Assembly (NCBI GenBank): GCA_022747635.1
Contig: JAKTNV010000004.1
Location: 84,673,552-84,737,551 of the forward strand
Direction of reading: 5' to 3'
DNA from: Hetaerina americana
Lineage: Eukaryota; Arthropoda; Insecta; Odonata; Calopterygidae
DNA length: 64,000 bases
Shown here one piece after another: positions 35,701 to 49,073 of the stretch (its first letter is position 1; the number at the start of each line of letters is the position of its first letter). Position numbers and translations under genes: made by a program. The notes under the pieces were generated by a model. It was not told where the DNA came from. It saw nothing but the letters and a program-made list of their open reading frames with translations, and did not search any database.

Positions 35701-36003
35701 GTATAAAGTTGATAATCTGTAGAGAAGAGACAATTAACTTTGAAGAGAAATGACCAATTTGCCCAAATATTACTGTTGTCATAAGATAGAGCCAATGGTA
35801 TTCAAACCCTTTTGAGTTTTCAGCGCTCATCTGTTCGAATCCCTAAGTATATTTTCAGTGCAATTCCATTATCAATAATATTAACAACTCACTCCAAATT
35901 CATCTCCTACTTCATAAAAGTCTTCAGATAAATATTTATTCTAGCACAGTTAATCAATTCTTACAATTTGTTGATTGACTACATGATTGGTTTTTGCCTC
36001 ATC
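32746..36003. other. Unique DNA, no gene recognised
   Basis: A GC-richer block at about 32840-33600 interrupts strongly AT-rich sequence but shows no recognised product. The rest is AT-rich with no feature seen. Confidence 0.45.
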
Positions 36004-36012
36004 GTTATCTTA

Positions 36013-36268
36013 CATGAGGACGTGTTAGTTAAGGGGTAACTTTGGGCTGCTGACTGGAGGGTCCGGGTTCGATTACCTGGAAAGCCTCTGAACATCCTCA
36101 GCTTCAAACAGACGGTGTGATTTTCGAATACCGGAATTTATATGGAAACTATAAGCGGCACAAGGAAGTGATCGGGCTTCCATACCCTGATGTGTGAATT
36201 CCACACGCTGAGTATTGGGTGTACTCTATCAAACCTACCTTCGGGTTGATTACTTTGTTTATGGTTTT
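36013..36268 (+). mobile_element. tRNA-derived SINE, family 3, with target duplication
   Basis: 256 bp flanked by a 9-base direct repeat, gttatctta, at 36004-36012 and 36269-36277. The head has a box A-like ttagttaaggggt and a box B (gggttcgattacc, one mismatch). The tail taccctgatgtgtgaatt ... gttgattactttgtttatgg matches 5238-5436. The duplication supports LINE-driven retroposition. Confidence 0.75.
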
Positions 36269-36277
36269 GTTATCTTA

Positions 36278-37585
36278 AATTGGATTCCGCATTCTTATTC
36301 TCCACTAAGGTAATATGTAACAGTTAATTATTTAATCAAAATTACATTTATTATTTATTTATGTCAGAAAGAATTTAATTTCTAAACATAAAATATACCC
36401 TGACTAAAATACCGACTTATATTTCTACTTTGTGCCATGTCTATAACATAGCATGGTGGTAATTATCTGTAATATTATATTTAGCATGTATATTGAACCT
36501 TCATAAAGATGTAAAATTGCAAAATAATTAAATGTTACCGTTTTCATTGAAGAGGAACTCCATAATGAGAAGTTTCAAACTGCTAATTCACATGGAAAGG
36601 AATCCCTTGAGCTTGACAACTAATGAACTTTATGGAATCTTCGTTTGTGTAAACAAGTGTTCTGAAAAGTTTACAAATTTTCGTCTTATTAAAAGTTTTT
36701 TCTCATTAAATGACGTACCGAGGTAGGTCAAAAATGAATCTTGTCACATTTTTTGCTCGGCGGCGATATTAATGCAGTCCTTTGGCATAGTATTTCTTTT
36801 TACGACAAGAATATATCAAGTTCAGCGTCCCAAGCATTCCATTTTCATAAATGTCCTCGGCTATTACGTAATTTCATTCAACAATATTTATTAAAAGATG
36901 AATGACTGAATTTATGGTTTTGACAAAATTTCCAAAGTTACTTCTCTTCTCAAATTATTATTTTAGAGTCATTATTGGGTATACGTATTATTAAACGGTA
37001 TTTTTAAAGCTCACATTGTTTTAGTTTAAACTGCATGATTCATTTGTGTGCACCATTGGCTTATTTTAAATTAAGATTTGGAACTTGCATGAGCTCAGAA
37101 TCATTGCGGGTGTGCGGGGATCATGAATTCAGTATTACATTTTAGGAAATGTTCATTCATAATAACCAGACTGGTCAAGTCAATCACACAATTTTATTCT
37201 TGATAATGTCCTTTATACAGATAATTGGTCTCAGAGACTGATCCTTGAACAATAAACCCTTAGTTTCCGTGCTTACATTCCCAGTGAAAAATCTTAGCTT
37301 AGGCAATATTTTCGATGAACAAGTTAGCAATCCAGAATGGAGAAGGTAGATGAGAAGGGTAAAGCATAGGAGTGTGTAGTGACAACGAAAATGTTTCATG
37401 AAAGTAGAAAAATTGTTAACTGTCAGCATAGACTTTTGCGACGACTCTTTTCTTATGAAAAATAAAGACTATTTTCTTTATATTTGATCGCTAATCAGCC
37501 CGAGAAGGTTAGACCCATAGCATGCGCTTTGCGTTAGCGCAGTAGAAATAGGATTAGGTAAGGATTTTGGGGAAGGTCTAGCAAC
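36278..37585. other. Unique AT-rich DNA, nothing recognised
   Basis: Only short chance frames. Confidence 0.5.
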
Positions 37586-37587
37586 TA

Positions 37588-37750
37588 CGAGGGTGATTCG
37601 AAAATTAAGGTCCCCTATTTTTGTTTTCATGAAAAATCAAATTTATTCTCAACTTTGCGTACATCGTTGGAAAGGTAAGTGAGAATTTTTTTAGTTAGTG
37701 AGCTATTTTTCCACATAGTTACCTAGACGATCAAGGCGACTATAAGGCCC
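37588..37750 (-). pseudogene. Mariner relic D, terminal fragment
   Basis: A TA at 37586-37587 is followed by a mariner terminus (cgagggtgattcgaaaatta). The minus strand then ends a transposase with LDRLGNYVEK and a stop, close to the GDYVEK end of type A. Only this end is present and the other ~1.1 kb is missing. Its terminus resembles relic B. Confidence 0.65.
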
Positions 37751-40700
37751 TGAAATATGTAACCGAGTCAATGAATCAAAAAGAGAATGTCATCGTTTGA
37801 GAGAGAAATAATGTGCGTAAAATCACTTGAATCTTGTGACAGTAAAGACCGAAATACCTGTAACTCATGTTGGAGAGCTCGGACCATTTTAAGTTGTTTC
37901 TTCAGGATTCTAGACAATTTGTTTTCAACTTTTTCCATAGGAATAACGTGCCTAAGATTCAATCCATTCCGATCTTATATCATACTCATCCGCATGGTAT
38001 TTTTCAGCTGAGTCTCAGGATAAACGAAATATTTTTGCTGCCATACTACTTGCTTCCTTTAAAAAAAGCCCTCTGTAGTCTTGCTGGTGCCAAATTATCG
38101 ATTTATATCCATGGTGCCTATGACCAGAAGTCTCAGCAAAATTTCTGTTTACTAAATATACTTTAAAAAGACTCAATAACTAAAAAAATCCTAGCTTTTT
38201 ACACAACTGCCTCGGCGTAAAGTAATGATTTCTTTGCCATTAATTTATTATCTCGTAACATGTACTTCTCTCGTCGTGTGTCCTACTTTGCAAACTCAGG
38301 CTTAACTATTTTCAGAATTCTTGGAATGAAAGTTTAATTTTTTGCATTAATTGAATTGAAACTAAAAGAGGCTAGGTGAACATACTTTAGCTTACACTAG
38401 AAAAAGACATGATTGTTGGACTGATTGCATGCACTTCAAAATTTATGAATATCGATATTTTTTTCTTTCATTAGTTTTAATTAATGCTAATATTTACGTA
38501 ATTTTGAAAAGAATTCGTTAAGTTGATTTATTGTTTTAATGAAACCATAATGCACTTTAAAGTATTGAATTATCATAATATTGTATGATTTTAATGAGGG
38601 TAATATCGAGAACATCGTTTACGGCTACATTTTTTATCCGAAGAATCACAATAGATTTTTACACTAAGATATTTGAAGATTTGGCAAGAATATGAAAATA
38701 ATGTGATTTCGATTCTTAAAGAACATTAACAAGGATAAGGAAACATTCATTCTGCACCAGAGTTTCATAATTAAATTCCTTGCTTGAATCCTTCGTCAAA
38801 TATTATCATGTGGCCCACCATTTTGTCCATTGTTATTCAAAGAAAGTATAGGCAATTTCTGTGATACTTGATGAATAAAAAGCTTTGTCTGGGTAATTTC
38901 AACTTAAATTTGGTGATACAGGTTGCCTTTTCCTTTCTCTGCGAATCATTGATTTCCAAAGGAAAAAGTCTTTTCAAATCATCGGCTTTCGTCAATTTTC
39001 CCGTTTTTCGTAAATACTATTTAATTCTATGAAACTACATGGGGAAAATACGCTTGATTAGCAGTGAATTGTTGACTCTGTGAAGTTTATCTTCATCCAA
39101 TAATATCTTTTAATCCCTTAAATCGGCCTGCAAAATAATTGAGGTCCCTTAGTGGAATCTCAGAATTCTACGTATCAGGAATTAACAAAGGAATGTATTC
39201 GTCCTTTCTGGAGATTGGAGTTTTGGGTTCCTTCATTCCTGATGGAGAAAGTTAGGTACGTTTTGGATTTCAAGATGAACATAATAACATTAACTAAAAT
39301 AGTCATAGAGAGCCAGGGTACCTAAATTAGGCCGTAACCAAAAGTGAATTTGAGCGAGACATAGGAAATATGTAATTTGCCACAAATACAAATCGAATTT
39401 CATTTTCAATAATTTTAGCATTTTTCCTGGTAATCTGACGTCATATTTAAAAAATAATAAAACTTTTTAGTAACTGCAGGAATAGTTAATCACTCAAAAG
39501 TAATGCTTTCAAATACCTCAGTGACCTTACCGGAATTACTTTTTTTTCCGTGCTCATCATTTTGGCTGAAAAAGGGTACAATGATCTCTCATTGGTAAAT
39601 TCTTTTCCACTGGAAATTTCTGAAAGCAATTATTATACATGCCTTGAAGTATTTATGTCATGAATTTAAGTAATAATCAAAATAGGCATAAATATATGTT
39701 ATTACATGCATGAGATAAGGCTGAAACAAGATAAAAGATATAATCAAAATAAAATAGAATACATGTAGTAATTTCCCTATAGCTATGGGTGAATAATGTT
39801 TATTACCTTTCGTTAAACAATCCTATTCCTCACTCATCTTTTTTAATGCCTTCTTCTTGTGTTGGATACTTTACTATCGCTCTCCAACGCGGATGTAACT
39901 TTTAGCCTGGCAGAATGGATTTCCCGACCCGTTGACTCCCGATTCCTTTCGAACGAGTTCCTGGAAGAAACTGGAAACTCAAATCTAAAATGAATTCATT
40001 CCCGAGTTATTTGAATGTTTGGATCTCTGCGTGCTTTATTTTACCCTCGATACAATCTCCTGAGAAAAATTAGTTCGCCAGTATTAATGAATTTCTGAGC
40101 ATTCCTACCATTAAATGGTGGTAAACGCAAACATCCGAGAGCAGATTTCATGAATGTCTTGTTCCCAATCTCTGAAAAATTCTTCGTACCCTCTGATGAA
40201 CCTTCCCAGAGAAAAAATTAAACCCTTCTCCAGAAAGAATGCAATTCCCGGATTTTATAAACCAGCGTATTTTTATGCGGCTTGGGATGCTTTCTTCGCC
40301 TCCGTTTCTCCCAAGCTTAAAATATTCATATCTACGGAACCCTCGTGCATAACTGCCATCGTTTAAATTTGCTAGGTAAAATCATTATATTAGCAATGAT
40401 AGTCATATTCGCAATTTGTGTATATCCCTCACCCCAAGTTGCGCATTATTCTTAAATATCATTTGATGCATTACTTCCTGAGCACAGGTAATAGGGATAC
40501 CCTAGCACAGAATGCGTCCGCCTCCCAACTCAAAGTGAGACGTTTGAGTCAAATTAACAACAGTATGGGTTTGCTATTTTGTCATTGACTGAAAATATTT
40601 GACTAAAATATTCCATATGGATAAGTTTAAAAGTTATTTACCCTATCAAATTCGAGAGACGAATAGAAGTAAAAAGACAGTGACTGAAGAATTTATGTAT

Positions 40701-42000
40701 TTATTGCTAAAGACTAATTTGCCATAAATCCAAGATATCGATCCGTCGAATGGTTTTTTGTAATTGTTACTTTAGATGCAATTTAAACGCATGTTATCCC
40801 TAACAAAGTAATAATACTGTTTAATGTTTTACGTCTTAATATATTCACCTATCTTTTTATTACATCCATTACACCAATATACAAGCTTATCTATTAACAC
40901 ACTAGTGAAATTACAACTTGTGACTGTTGCCAATATATTCCATAGCCATTTTACACATATTTTTCAATTAAAATGAAATGCGAGGCATTCGTTCATTATT
41001 CTCATTTTCGATTCCCCCTGGAAAGTCAATCTAAAGTAGCTTTGCACAGATTTGATATCCATCAAAACTATTTACAAATAGACCCTTAGCATTTGCTTTT
41101 AGATCCTTACATTGCCTTAGTTAGTCTTGTCAATTGGATAAGGAAATATTTTTAAACTACGTAAAAATATGTAGCTTCGACTCTCAAAGATGGCAAAACT
41201 GCTCGTTGAGTTTCAGGATGTAACTAAAAAACAACATCCATAAATAAATTCGTATTGCCGACAGTCAAAAGTGTGTTCAAGCAGCATTTTCGAAAAGGCT
41301 AAAGCTTTTTTCCTGATTGCAATCCCACTGAAGAGTAAAAGGAAACACGACATTTCTTATAGATAAATTCTACCTCAAAAATCGAGTGTGGATTGAATTC
41401 GTCAAGCTTGCTTTAGGACGAGAGAAATCGAGCGACCCCTTTGAAAATATCCAGAATGCATTCTTCAAATATGCGTCTTTGTGCATCATTGCACCTTTTA
41501 TTCAGGTCAGATGATACTTGACCATCTGAATGGATATTTTTAGCAGTATTACGAACATCTTTCTCCCACTGATGGTATCATCGATTGCATGAATATATTG
41601 ATTTATAGATACCCTTTCAACTTTCCACCAGTCCTCTCAGGAAAGGATTTCTTTTCGAAGTCGGTCCATCATGAGACGCTATGAATATGGAGTCGTCGGT
41701 CTCTCATTGGTTATTTATAATTAAAAAAACGATTTTATGGGAATTTGAGCTTCTCATTTTGAATAAACTTTGTTCAAAACTTGGATTCATCAGGAATAAG
41801 TATTCATCATCCATTTATCTGTATTACAAATGAATATATCCAAACATTTCACGAAAAGTTTAATCGCAAACAATAGGCTAATTGACTGCAGAACGGACTT
41901 GGATCTTCTCCCTTTGGAATAGCATGAGGCGATCATTTCGTCCATTTGTAGACCTCTGCATTAATATTTATCAGGGACACTCACGTATAAGCATCACGTT
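37751..42000. other. Unique AT-rich DNA, no gene recognised
   Basis: Only short chance frames. A weak tRNA-like scrap lies at 40489-40556 (listed separately). Confidence 0.5.
40489..40556 (+). other. Degenerate tRNA-like scrap
   Basis: A box-A-like ctagcacagaatg and a degenerate box B (gtttgagtcaaa) lie at about tRNA spacing with gcgtccgcctcccaactc between. It is probably the head of an old SINE; no tail or duplication is seen. Confidence 0.35.
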
Positions 42001-42009
42001 ACATTTTTC

Positions 42010-42680
42010 CTGGTTCACTTAAATATTCACAACACCGCCTTGTACATCTTTTGGCAGCAGGGAATCAGACCCAAAGTAGAACGTGGCACTTAAACCAGGT
42101 CGCTCACGCACCCCTGAGATCCCAATGGGAAGGCCTCGACTCCCTTCATGGCCCACAACGATTGTTTGTACCCCTATCTCCTCCCCTATCTGCCCACTGC
42201 AACAAGAAAGATTCAAGGGGATGCAATGAGGAAGCATCTGTTTTTTTTAGATTTATTCACGGTTCCCTGCCCATTTTTCCTTATCGGAAGCGTAAGCACG
42301 TCTTTATCATCCACCGTGCTGTTTTTTTTCTGCCCAGTCAGCTTCCGGCTATGCGGATTTTGCAGGCGTCAAAGCCATTGGCGATACGGGGCGCTTCGCT
42401 TGGTCGCGTCTGTTCCTTGTCAATCACTGTCCCACAGCTCCACCCCGTTGTGGCCGCAAAGCCGCCACCAAAGAGCGGAATCTGTGGCTAAACCACCCAG
42501 GGATCCTCCCCTCCCCCAAACACCTCTCTCTCCCTCTCTCTCAAGGAGGAGAGAAGGGGTGTTGAAGAGACGAGAGGTGACTGACCTTGGCAACCTGCCC
42601 GAGGTGGAGAAGTAGGCTAAACCCTCCGACGGAGGTTGGACGGACGTCTTATTTCCGTCCGCCTCTTATGCTTACACATT
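42010..42680. other. GC-richer segment with overlapping open frames
   Basis: This stretch is GC-richer than its neighbours and open in more than one frame: 146 codons from 42051 and 155 from 42148, both on the plus strand. Neither translation resembles a protein family known to me, and both are rich in Pro, Ser and Arg as expected of GC-rich noncoding DNA. A CT-rich run lies at about 42500-42545. It may be an untranslated exon, a conserved element or an old repeat. Confidence 0.3.
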
Positions 42681-42699
42681 CGTGTTTTCCGCTGTCTCT

Positions 42700-44090
42700 A
42701 AATCCAGGTTTTGTTAGAATTATCAGTAGCTGGAGGAAAATTAAAAATGTTTATTTTTAAAATAGTCGTTGATAATCTTTAAAAATCCATCGGTAACTCT
42801 TAGATGACTATTGCTACATCAAGACATGTTTGCGAGTGACACCTCCAGGTCAAAAAAAAATTTCAATGACGCGAAGGACAATGTTTCCCTGATGAATTTT
42901 AAGTGCTCCTAAGTTCCACCGCTTGTTATTAGACACTAGGTGACAGGCTGAATGTGGATCTTTTCAAAATATTATAAATCACTGCGATTGATGAACAAAC
43001 TATTGGTTTTGTTGTGGAGACGGAATTTATTAGACGAAAATACTGGGGAGCCAGTGGAAATACGCAATCTTCTGGCTCGAACCAATTCCGCCTTCCCGTA
43101 GATCACTCGAGAGATTGGCAAAAAACAAGCATCTAAATTTTAGTCTAAATGATTTCCAAGACATTCCGTATTATTTTTCGTAAGTTTTAGATTGCATCTC
43201 GGCCAATATTTGGAGATAAACTATATCTGGAACTTTGGCCATAATTCAGAGAAACTTTTTATATCAAAATATTCTTCATGCGCGGCAACTTTACCTCGTG
43301 AAATCTTCTTTTCCTATAACTTATCTGATTCATCCTAGAGACTATTTAATAGCATGAATTTATCAGCGATTTCAAAATGTGAATGTCTGTTACTACCTTT
43401 TTAGTACTCTAAATGTCATTTGACTGTATTTCAGCGTCGTGTCTAGATTCCACTAAGCAAAATGGGGGATGTTTGATTCCCAGACTCTAAAGGCCAAATA
43501 TTGGATATATTTTCCTCATTTTTGGTACATTTCCGAATCATATGTCCTATGTGCTGCAATAAACATCGAGATATTTTGAGCCATGGAAATACAACCACAT
43601 ATATGAACGGAATAACTGAGGAAAATTACGTTTTTTTCGCTTTGATTGATATATCAACATTATTCTGGTCATGAGACTTGAGTAATCATTGTCATTCAAA
43701 GTCTGTTATATTTGAAGCTATACATAGTACGGAAGATTAATACTGCAATGCAAGAGATATTAAAATTTTAGAATAAAAAAGTTATATTAAAGCTTTATAT
43801 GGAAGTATCCGATCCAAGTTAATGCAATTTTGAATGAAAAAACTCTGCGTAGCAAAAACTGTAGTAAGAATACTATGCGGTTACGGTAAAAAGTAAAGAA
43901 ATTATAGTTTCAGCAAATCTTCCACTATTATCTTGCCAATCTGGTCTTATCCTTAACCCTCGGAAATAAAATGTGTTCAAAGTGAAACTTAATTTGCAAT
44001 TTATCCCGTTGATGGGTTTCTGACGTCGCACGGAAAGGATAAAACATTAGAATCTTTCGAAATGATTACCCAATAACACTTTGGAGCACC
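42700..44090. other. Unique AT-rich DNA, nothing recognised
   Basis: Only short chance frames. Confidence 0.5.
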
Positions 44091-44097
44091 AAATATG

Positions 44098-44107
44098 TGT
44101 ATATGTG

Positions 44108-44138
<31 letters not shown>
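44098..44138. repeat. TATG/(TA)n microsatellite
   Basis: Short TA-rich simple repeat. Confidence 0.9.
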
Positions 44139-44144
<6 letters not shown>

Positions 44145-44343
44145 TTTTACATAAATACATACATACATACACACATATGAGAGATAAAAATTCGTACTTG
44201 TTGGAATTTAAAAGTTTGTGCACTTACTCTTCAATTGAAATTCAACACCTCCCATTGGGATACATTTCAATAATAACTGTTAATTATAACATTTATTGTA
44301 ATGCATTCAGTTCTCGAATAAATAACAAAGAAACATTTATTTT

Positions 44344-44345
<2 letters not shown>

Positions 44346-44417
<72 letters not shown>
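44346..44417. repeat. (TA)n microsatellite
   Basis: About 72 bases of uninterrupted TA. Confidence 0.97.
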
Positions 44418-44419
<2 letters not shown>

Positions 44420-44421
<2 letters not shown>

Positions 44422-45560
44422 ATGTATCTGCTTAATACTTACACCGCTATTTAAGCCATTAGAGATAAGAACTTATCTCGACAAAAATGTACATATAAAT
44501 AAATTTTGCGAAGCATTTAACTTATTCAGTATAACTGCTGTCATATAATTTACCGTCAATAGTTAACTGATACTGATATTGATGGTGATTTTTTGTACGT
44601 TTCATCCAATGTTGTTGGCCTGTGCAAGCAAGACTTAAGGCTCCCCATAAAATCACTCGAGGATCAAGCTTCTGCCACACATTTCTGGTTTTGAATAATC
44701 CAGCCTTTTAGGTTACAAGTTCTCATGTCAATTCAATACATGATAGTTGCCACAGAATTAGGAACTGTATTCAATAGTTTCCCGAATACAGAATAATTTT
44801 AAGACTCTCCAATAACTTCAAAGACAGTAGGTGAAATTTTGAGTTTTCCAATCAATCCTAAATCGAGCATGTTCCATTCCATGATTATTTTAATGAGGAT
44901 TTTCCCTCCGATCTCCTAAGCATTAACCTAATGGCCTGGCATTGATTCACGGTCGCCAGTAACTGCCTCATACGACCACCCATTTCATGACAAAATTGGG
45001 AAAAGCACAAAATTTTGAGGAGAGAAAACAAGATAACAATTATCTGGCACAATATCAAATATGGTTAAGTTGGTTGGCTATTAGCGTGATTAAAACATAT
45101 GTAAGTTGAAACCGAAAGCCTTAATCTGCTGAAAAAAACAATTCGAAAAATTGTACTCAGAATTGAGAAAATTATTCATGATGGAGAAGTAAGAACAAAA
45201 GAGAGACTAAATAAAAAGCCTAAAAAATGCAGAATAACTGCCTAAATACCTTGATCATCAAAATTCCGATAATGACCGCTTACGGGAAATGGGTTCAGCA
45301 TTAAATTTGATGGTCAGCAATACCACTGTATTGGGCGGCATTTGAGAAAATTGTAGGTTTTTTTGGTATTTGTATAGAATTTAATGTTTGAGTCCTTCAT
45401 TTTCGATTCCGGGAGTTCCGGGATCTTTTGAAACAATTAAGTTTTTTATGAAATATTTGCACTCTAGTCTTCAATTTGAAGGCTTCAGATTTTACTTTCC
45501 TTTTTGCACTGAAGGGAGCAGGTGAAAAATAGATGGTGGGAAGATGAGAGGGTTTGTATA
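44420..45560. other. Unique AT-rich DNA, nothing recognised
   Basis: Only short chance frames. Confidence 0.5.
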
Positions 45561-45564
45561 AACG

Positions 45565-46206
45565 ATGCAGTTCGTGTCCCACTTTTGTAGTTCCGTGCAC
45601 CTCCATTTCGTTAATCTCATTCCTGGGATCTCGTCCAATTTTTATTTTTCGTCCAGGCTGCAAGAAAATAGTGGGTTACATTTCAGCATGCATAAGTACA
45701 TATGTGCAAACACACACTGTCGTATGCACATGGATATATATGTCCTTACAAACGAACGTTTCCTGGCCACTCTCAGTTTTTTCATGTACTCTTTGCACAT
45801 TTCCAGCGCTCAGCTTTTTTTTATCAAGAAAGAGTTGGAAAGATACTCACTAGTGGTCCCACTTTTTGTGTGTGTTTGCTCAAACTGCCATCAACTCGTG
45901 TGCCCAGTCGCGTGTATGTATGCACTACAACAACTCGGTACTCTTTGCAATACCCATGGCCACTTCTTTCTTCCATCTGAGAAGGAACTGACGTTTTTTT
46001 CTCAAGCCGAAATAGAAAACCGAGGACTTTTCTTTTATTTATTTCTAAGTAAACCATATGTAAACCAAAAATTAGACACACTAAAGAGAGCGGAATGCGA
46101 AAACAGACGCATTTTATTTCTCAATTCCAGCTTAGCAATTTCCGATCCCAGAATTTCACACTGTTTTTTTGGTGCTACTCACCGAATTGTAGTTAAAAAA
46201 AATTGA
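45565..46206 (+). other. Unrecognised 213-codon open frame
   Basis: This is the longest open frame in the window outside transposons and simple repeats. The translation is rich in Phe, Leu, Cys and Ser, has hydrophobic stretches (for example LFFYLFL) and resembles no family I know. Other frames here are also open for 80-100 codons on both strands, which suggests low stop density, not coding pressure. No splice sites or start context argue strongly for a gene. I list it as a candidate only. Confidence 0.15.
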
Positions 46207-46431
46207 TTAGCATTTTAGAAACATTCTATGTGTGATTTCGTAAATAGTTTTTCCATATTTACGTGATTTCAATAATTAAATCCACTCTTTAGGCTTTCCT
46301 TCAAAATTGTTTGTTAAAATGAATCAATTGCAGATATGGAATTCCGAATTTAATTTCTTGTTCTAAATGTACCGTATGTTATTATTTGGAATTATTGACG
46401 GCAGCTATAGATATTTGGGAAATCATTTCAG

Positions 46432-46540
46432 TCAATTAGAGGTCCATATTGTGTCTTCACCTTTTCCAAACAATCGGCAAAGTCCTTTTTCGGAATGCCC
46501 ATCAGCTGTCTCGTCGCCATCTCTTTCTCTCACCTTCAAC
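46432..46540 (-). pseudogene. Mariner relic E1, C-terminal fragment
   Basis: The minus strand encodes a mariner C-terminus-like segment, RQLMGIPKKDFADCLEKV, within a degraded frame. It lies inverted to a similar segment at about 46725. Termini are not visible. Confidence 0.55.
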
Positions 46541-46617
46541 AATTTTGTGCAAGGAATTACTTCAAGCCGCAAACGATAACCCACATTTTCTAAAAAAGAA
46601 GACCACTTAATATGAGG

Positions 46618-46815
46618 CATATGTCTACGGCTTTGACCCTGAAACAAAACCTCAGTCTTCCTAGCATGTGTTTGACGAGATAAAGGAGAATACGACTAGA
46701 TAGCTGATGACCATTCCGAAAAAGGAATTTGCCGATTATTTTGAAAAGTGTAAGAGACGCTGGAATAAGCGTGTGAGGTCCCACGGGAAATGCTTCGAAG
46801 GGGACTAAGGCATCA
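46618..46815 (+). pseudogene. Mariner relic E2, internally deleted
   Basis: The plus strand reads VYGFDPETKPQSS, which normally follows the first catalytic aspartate. After two stop codons it continues with LMTIPKKEFADYFEKC and the end-of-protein motif CFEGD. Some 140 residues between these parts are missing. It and relic E1 probably come from one lineage and were inverted relative to each other. Confidence 0.65.
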
Positions 46816-47179
46816 TTGTCTTAGGTAGGCTATTTTTCATAATAGGATCCTTTCCAGACCCACCTCCTATGGCAATATTTTGGACTGCTGCGTTTCGGCA
46901 GTTCTTTTTCTCTTGAAAGAGGGATTTTATTAATTTTTTCATCCACAGTGCAAAAGAAGACAGTGATGTCAGAAGTAGTTTTTAGAATTTTAATGATAGG
47001 AGGAGGGTGTTCTGTTTTTAACCTAAAAAATGTATGCGGTAATACGTAATCCTATTGGTTCAAAGTAGGAATTAAATAGAACCAAGGAAATGTGGGGAAA
47101 TATCGGCGCGAGGATATGCATATTATGAGAAAGTATGAGAGTTTTCACGATGCAGCAAGGAAAATTATATGCATACTAT

Positions 47180-48662
47180 AAAAAATAAGAGGGAAAGTTA
47201 TTAATAGAACCGGAAGAGTTTCGGAGATGGTGGGAAAAATACATGGAAGATCTTTACGACAAAGAGTTGAGGGCAGCAAGTTTAAAAATAAAGAAGTAAT
47301 GCGACGTAGAAGATGATAGTCTGGGTCCAGGAAAGCTTGATAACGAGAATGAAAAGCTCTGAATGAGATAAGTCGAACAAGATAGCAGAAATAGATAATA
47401 TTTCCGCTCAATCACTAAGAGAGATTTGGAAAAATTCGATGAAAGGGACAGTGTGAAATTATACTCGGTATTTATGGGAAAAGAATTTGGCCGAAATATT
47501 TCCTTGGGTCATTATTCATGTCAATCTTGAAAATGTGTGAAGTTATTGTATGCAGGGAGTGTGGAATGATAAGTGTAATTGCACGAGCAGTAAAAAGTTT
47601 TAAGATTCGCCAAAAGAAGGTTGTTTGAGGTTCAATAGAAGTTCTGAAAAGGGAAAGAAACGCGTGATGCCATCGCAGTGATGAAGACGTAAATAGAACG
47701 GAATGTGTTCTTCTTGTATTATGAGGTATCTTTCAACCATTTGGACTGTAAACTGTTAATAGAGATATAGGAAGCATATATACTGCGAAATATAGGAGCA
47801 TTGGGATGGAAGGATAAGTGTATTATTCGTTAATTGTACCTGTATCATAGGGTAGGGGTAGCAGAGGAAGAATCGGAATGGGCAGTGATCGAAAGGGAAA
47901 TGAGACGAAGATCCCCGTTATCGCCAGTACTTTTCAACACAGTCTGAGGATATGTTAAAAATAGCGTTGGGAGGAATCTGGGACAAAGAGTTGTAGGCAT
48001 GATGATTAGTTGAGTTAGGTATGAAAATGATCGATCAGACTAGTTAGTGAATTATCCAAGGATTTGGAATTAATATTGAGTGCTTTAAGTCAACAATGAG
48101 GGAGAAATGGGATGAAAATTATCCACAAGGAAACAGAGCAAATGAGATTCTTGAGAAGTGGGGAAGCTAAGTCAAACATTAAAATAGGAGGTAATAAACT
48201 AAATCAGGTGGGCCAAAGCATGTATTTGAGCAGTATTTAATTAAGGCAAAGGGACCTTGTAATGGGAGCATTAGGGGATATGTTGCGCCTGAAAAAGAGG
48301 TATTTGCAGGAAGAAGGGAATCGAATACAGGTACACTGCACACAGATGTGAAGGAAAGTTTAGTTATGACTTAAGCATGGGGTGTGGTGCTTTACGAATG
48401 TAAGACTTGGTCTTTAAGGCAATAGGATGAGCGTAGATTGAATTATTTTGAGACGTGTGTGTCGGTGTGATAGAGAATGAGGAAAGCTAGTCGGACAGAG
48501 AAAAATATAAATACCAAGGTTTTAAATAGGATGGCCGAGGGAAAAACATTGCTGGGGAAAATCAGAAAAAGGCAAAGAAAGTGGGTGGAGGTAGTGAAGG
48601 TAGTTAATATTGAAGATTTCGATAGATGGGAGAACGTTGGAGAGAAAAAGAAAGATGCTTGA
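47180..48662 (+). pseudogene. Heavily decayed LINE, RT to C-terminal region
   Basis: Across all three plus frames, broken by many stops and frameshifts, non-LTR retrotransposon landmarks appear in the right order. A pre-RT segment (RRWWEKYMEDLYDKE) is at about 47230. RDAIAVM follows at about 47660, a worn SPLSPVLFNT at about 47920, NIKIGGNKLNQV at about 48175 and a C-terminal basic region (VLNRMAEGKTLLGKIRKRQR) at about 48515-48575. It is the same family as 29641-30286. Length and order show a real ancient insertion. No 5' end or target duplication could be found. Confidence 0.7.
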
Positions 48663-48781
48663 ATGCAGACAGAAGTTATGAACAAATAAATAGTCTCCAG
48701 AAAGTTCCCACCTTACATAGAAATGAATAATCTTCAGGAACTATCCAAAATATCAATTAAAAATAGAGTACCCTGATTAAT

Positions 48782-48832
48782 TGATTAGCTCAGAATTCAC
48801 CCTGCGCAATTGGTAAGGTTCCAATCCTCTAG
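48782..48832 (+). other. Weak tRNA-like scrap
   Basis: A box-A-like ttagctcagaattc and a box-B-like aggttccaatcc lie too close for a whole tRNA. Possibly a broken SINE head. Confidence 0.25.
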
Positions 48833-49073
48833 ATGTTTAGACTATTCATTGTTGAAAAGAAATCGTGTGCTTGCCACGGAAGATTATGCTGAGATGCATT
48901 GTTTATATTTCATTAAAAATATACAGTTCACATTTTTAAGTATAAATATTCATAGGACATAATTTGTGTTGTAAAAGGATATTGCAAATACCTCTATTTA
49001 AACGCGATTGGTGTAAGTTTTATTTTCCTTTCTTCCTTATAATGTGACTTTCCCCATTATCTGCGCTGTAATA

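Noticed and set aside
37588..37750. Third copy of type A mariner
   Set aside because: The terminus diverges after the first bases and is closer to relic B; only the last codons of the transposase are similar.
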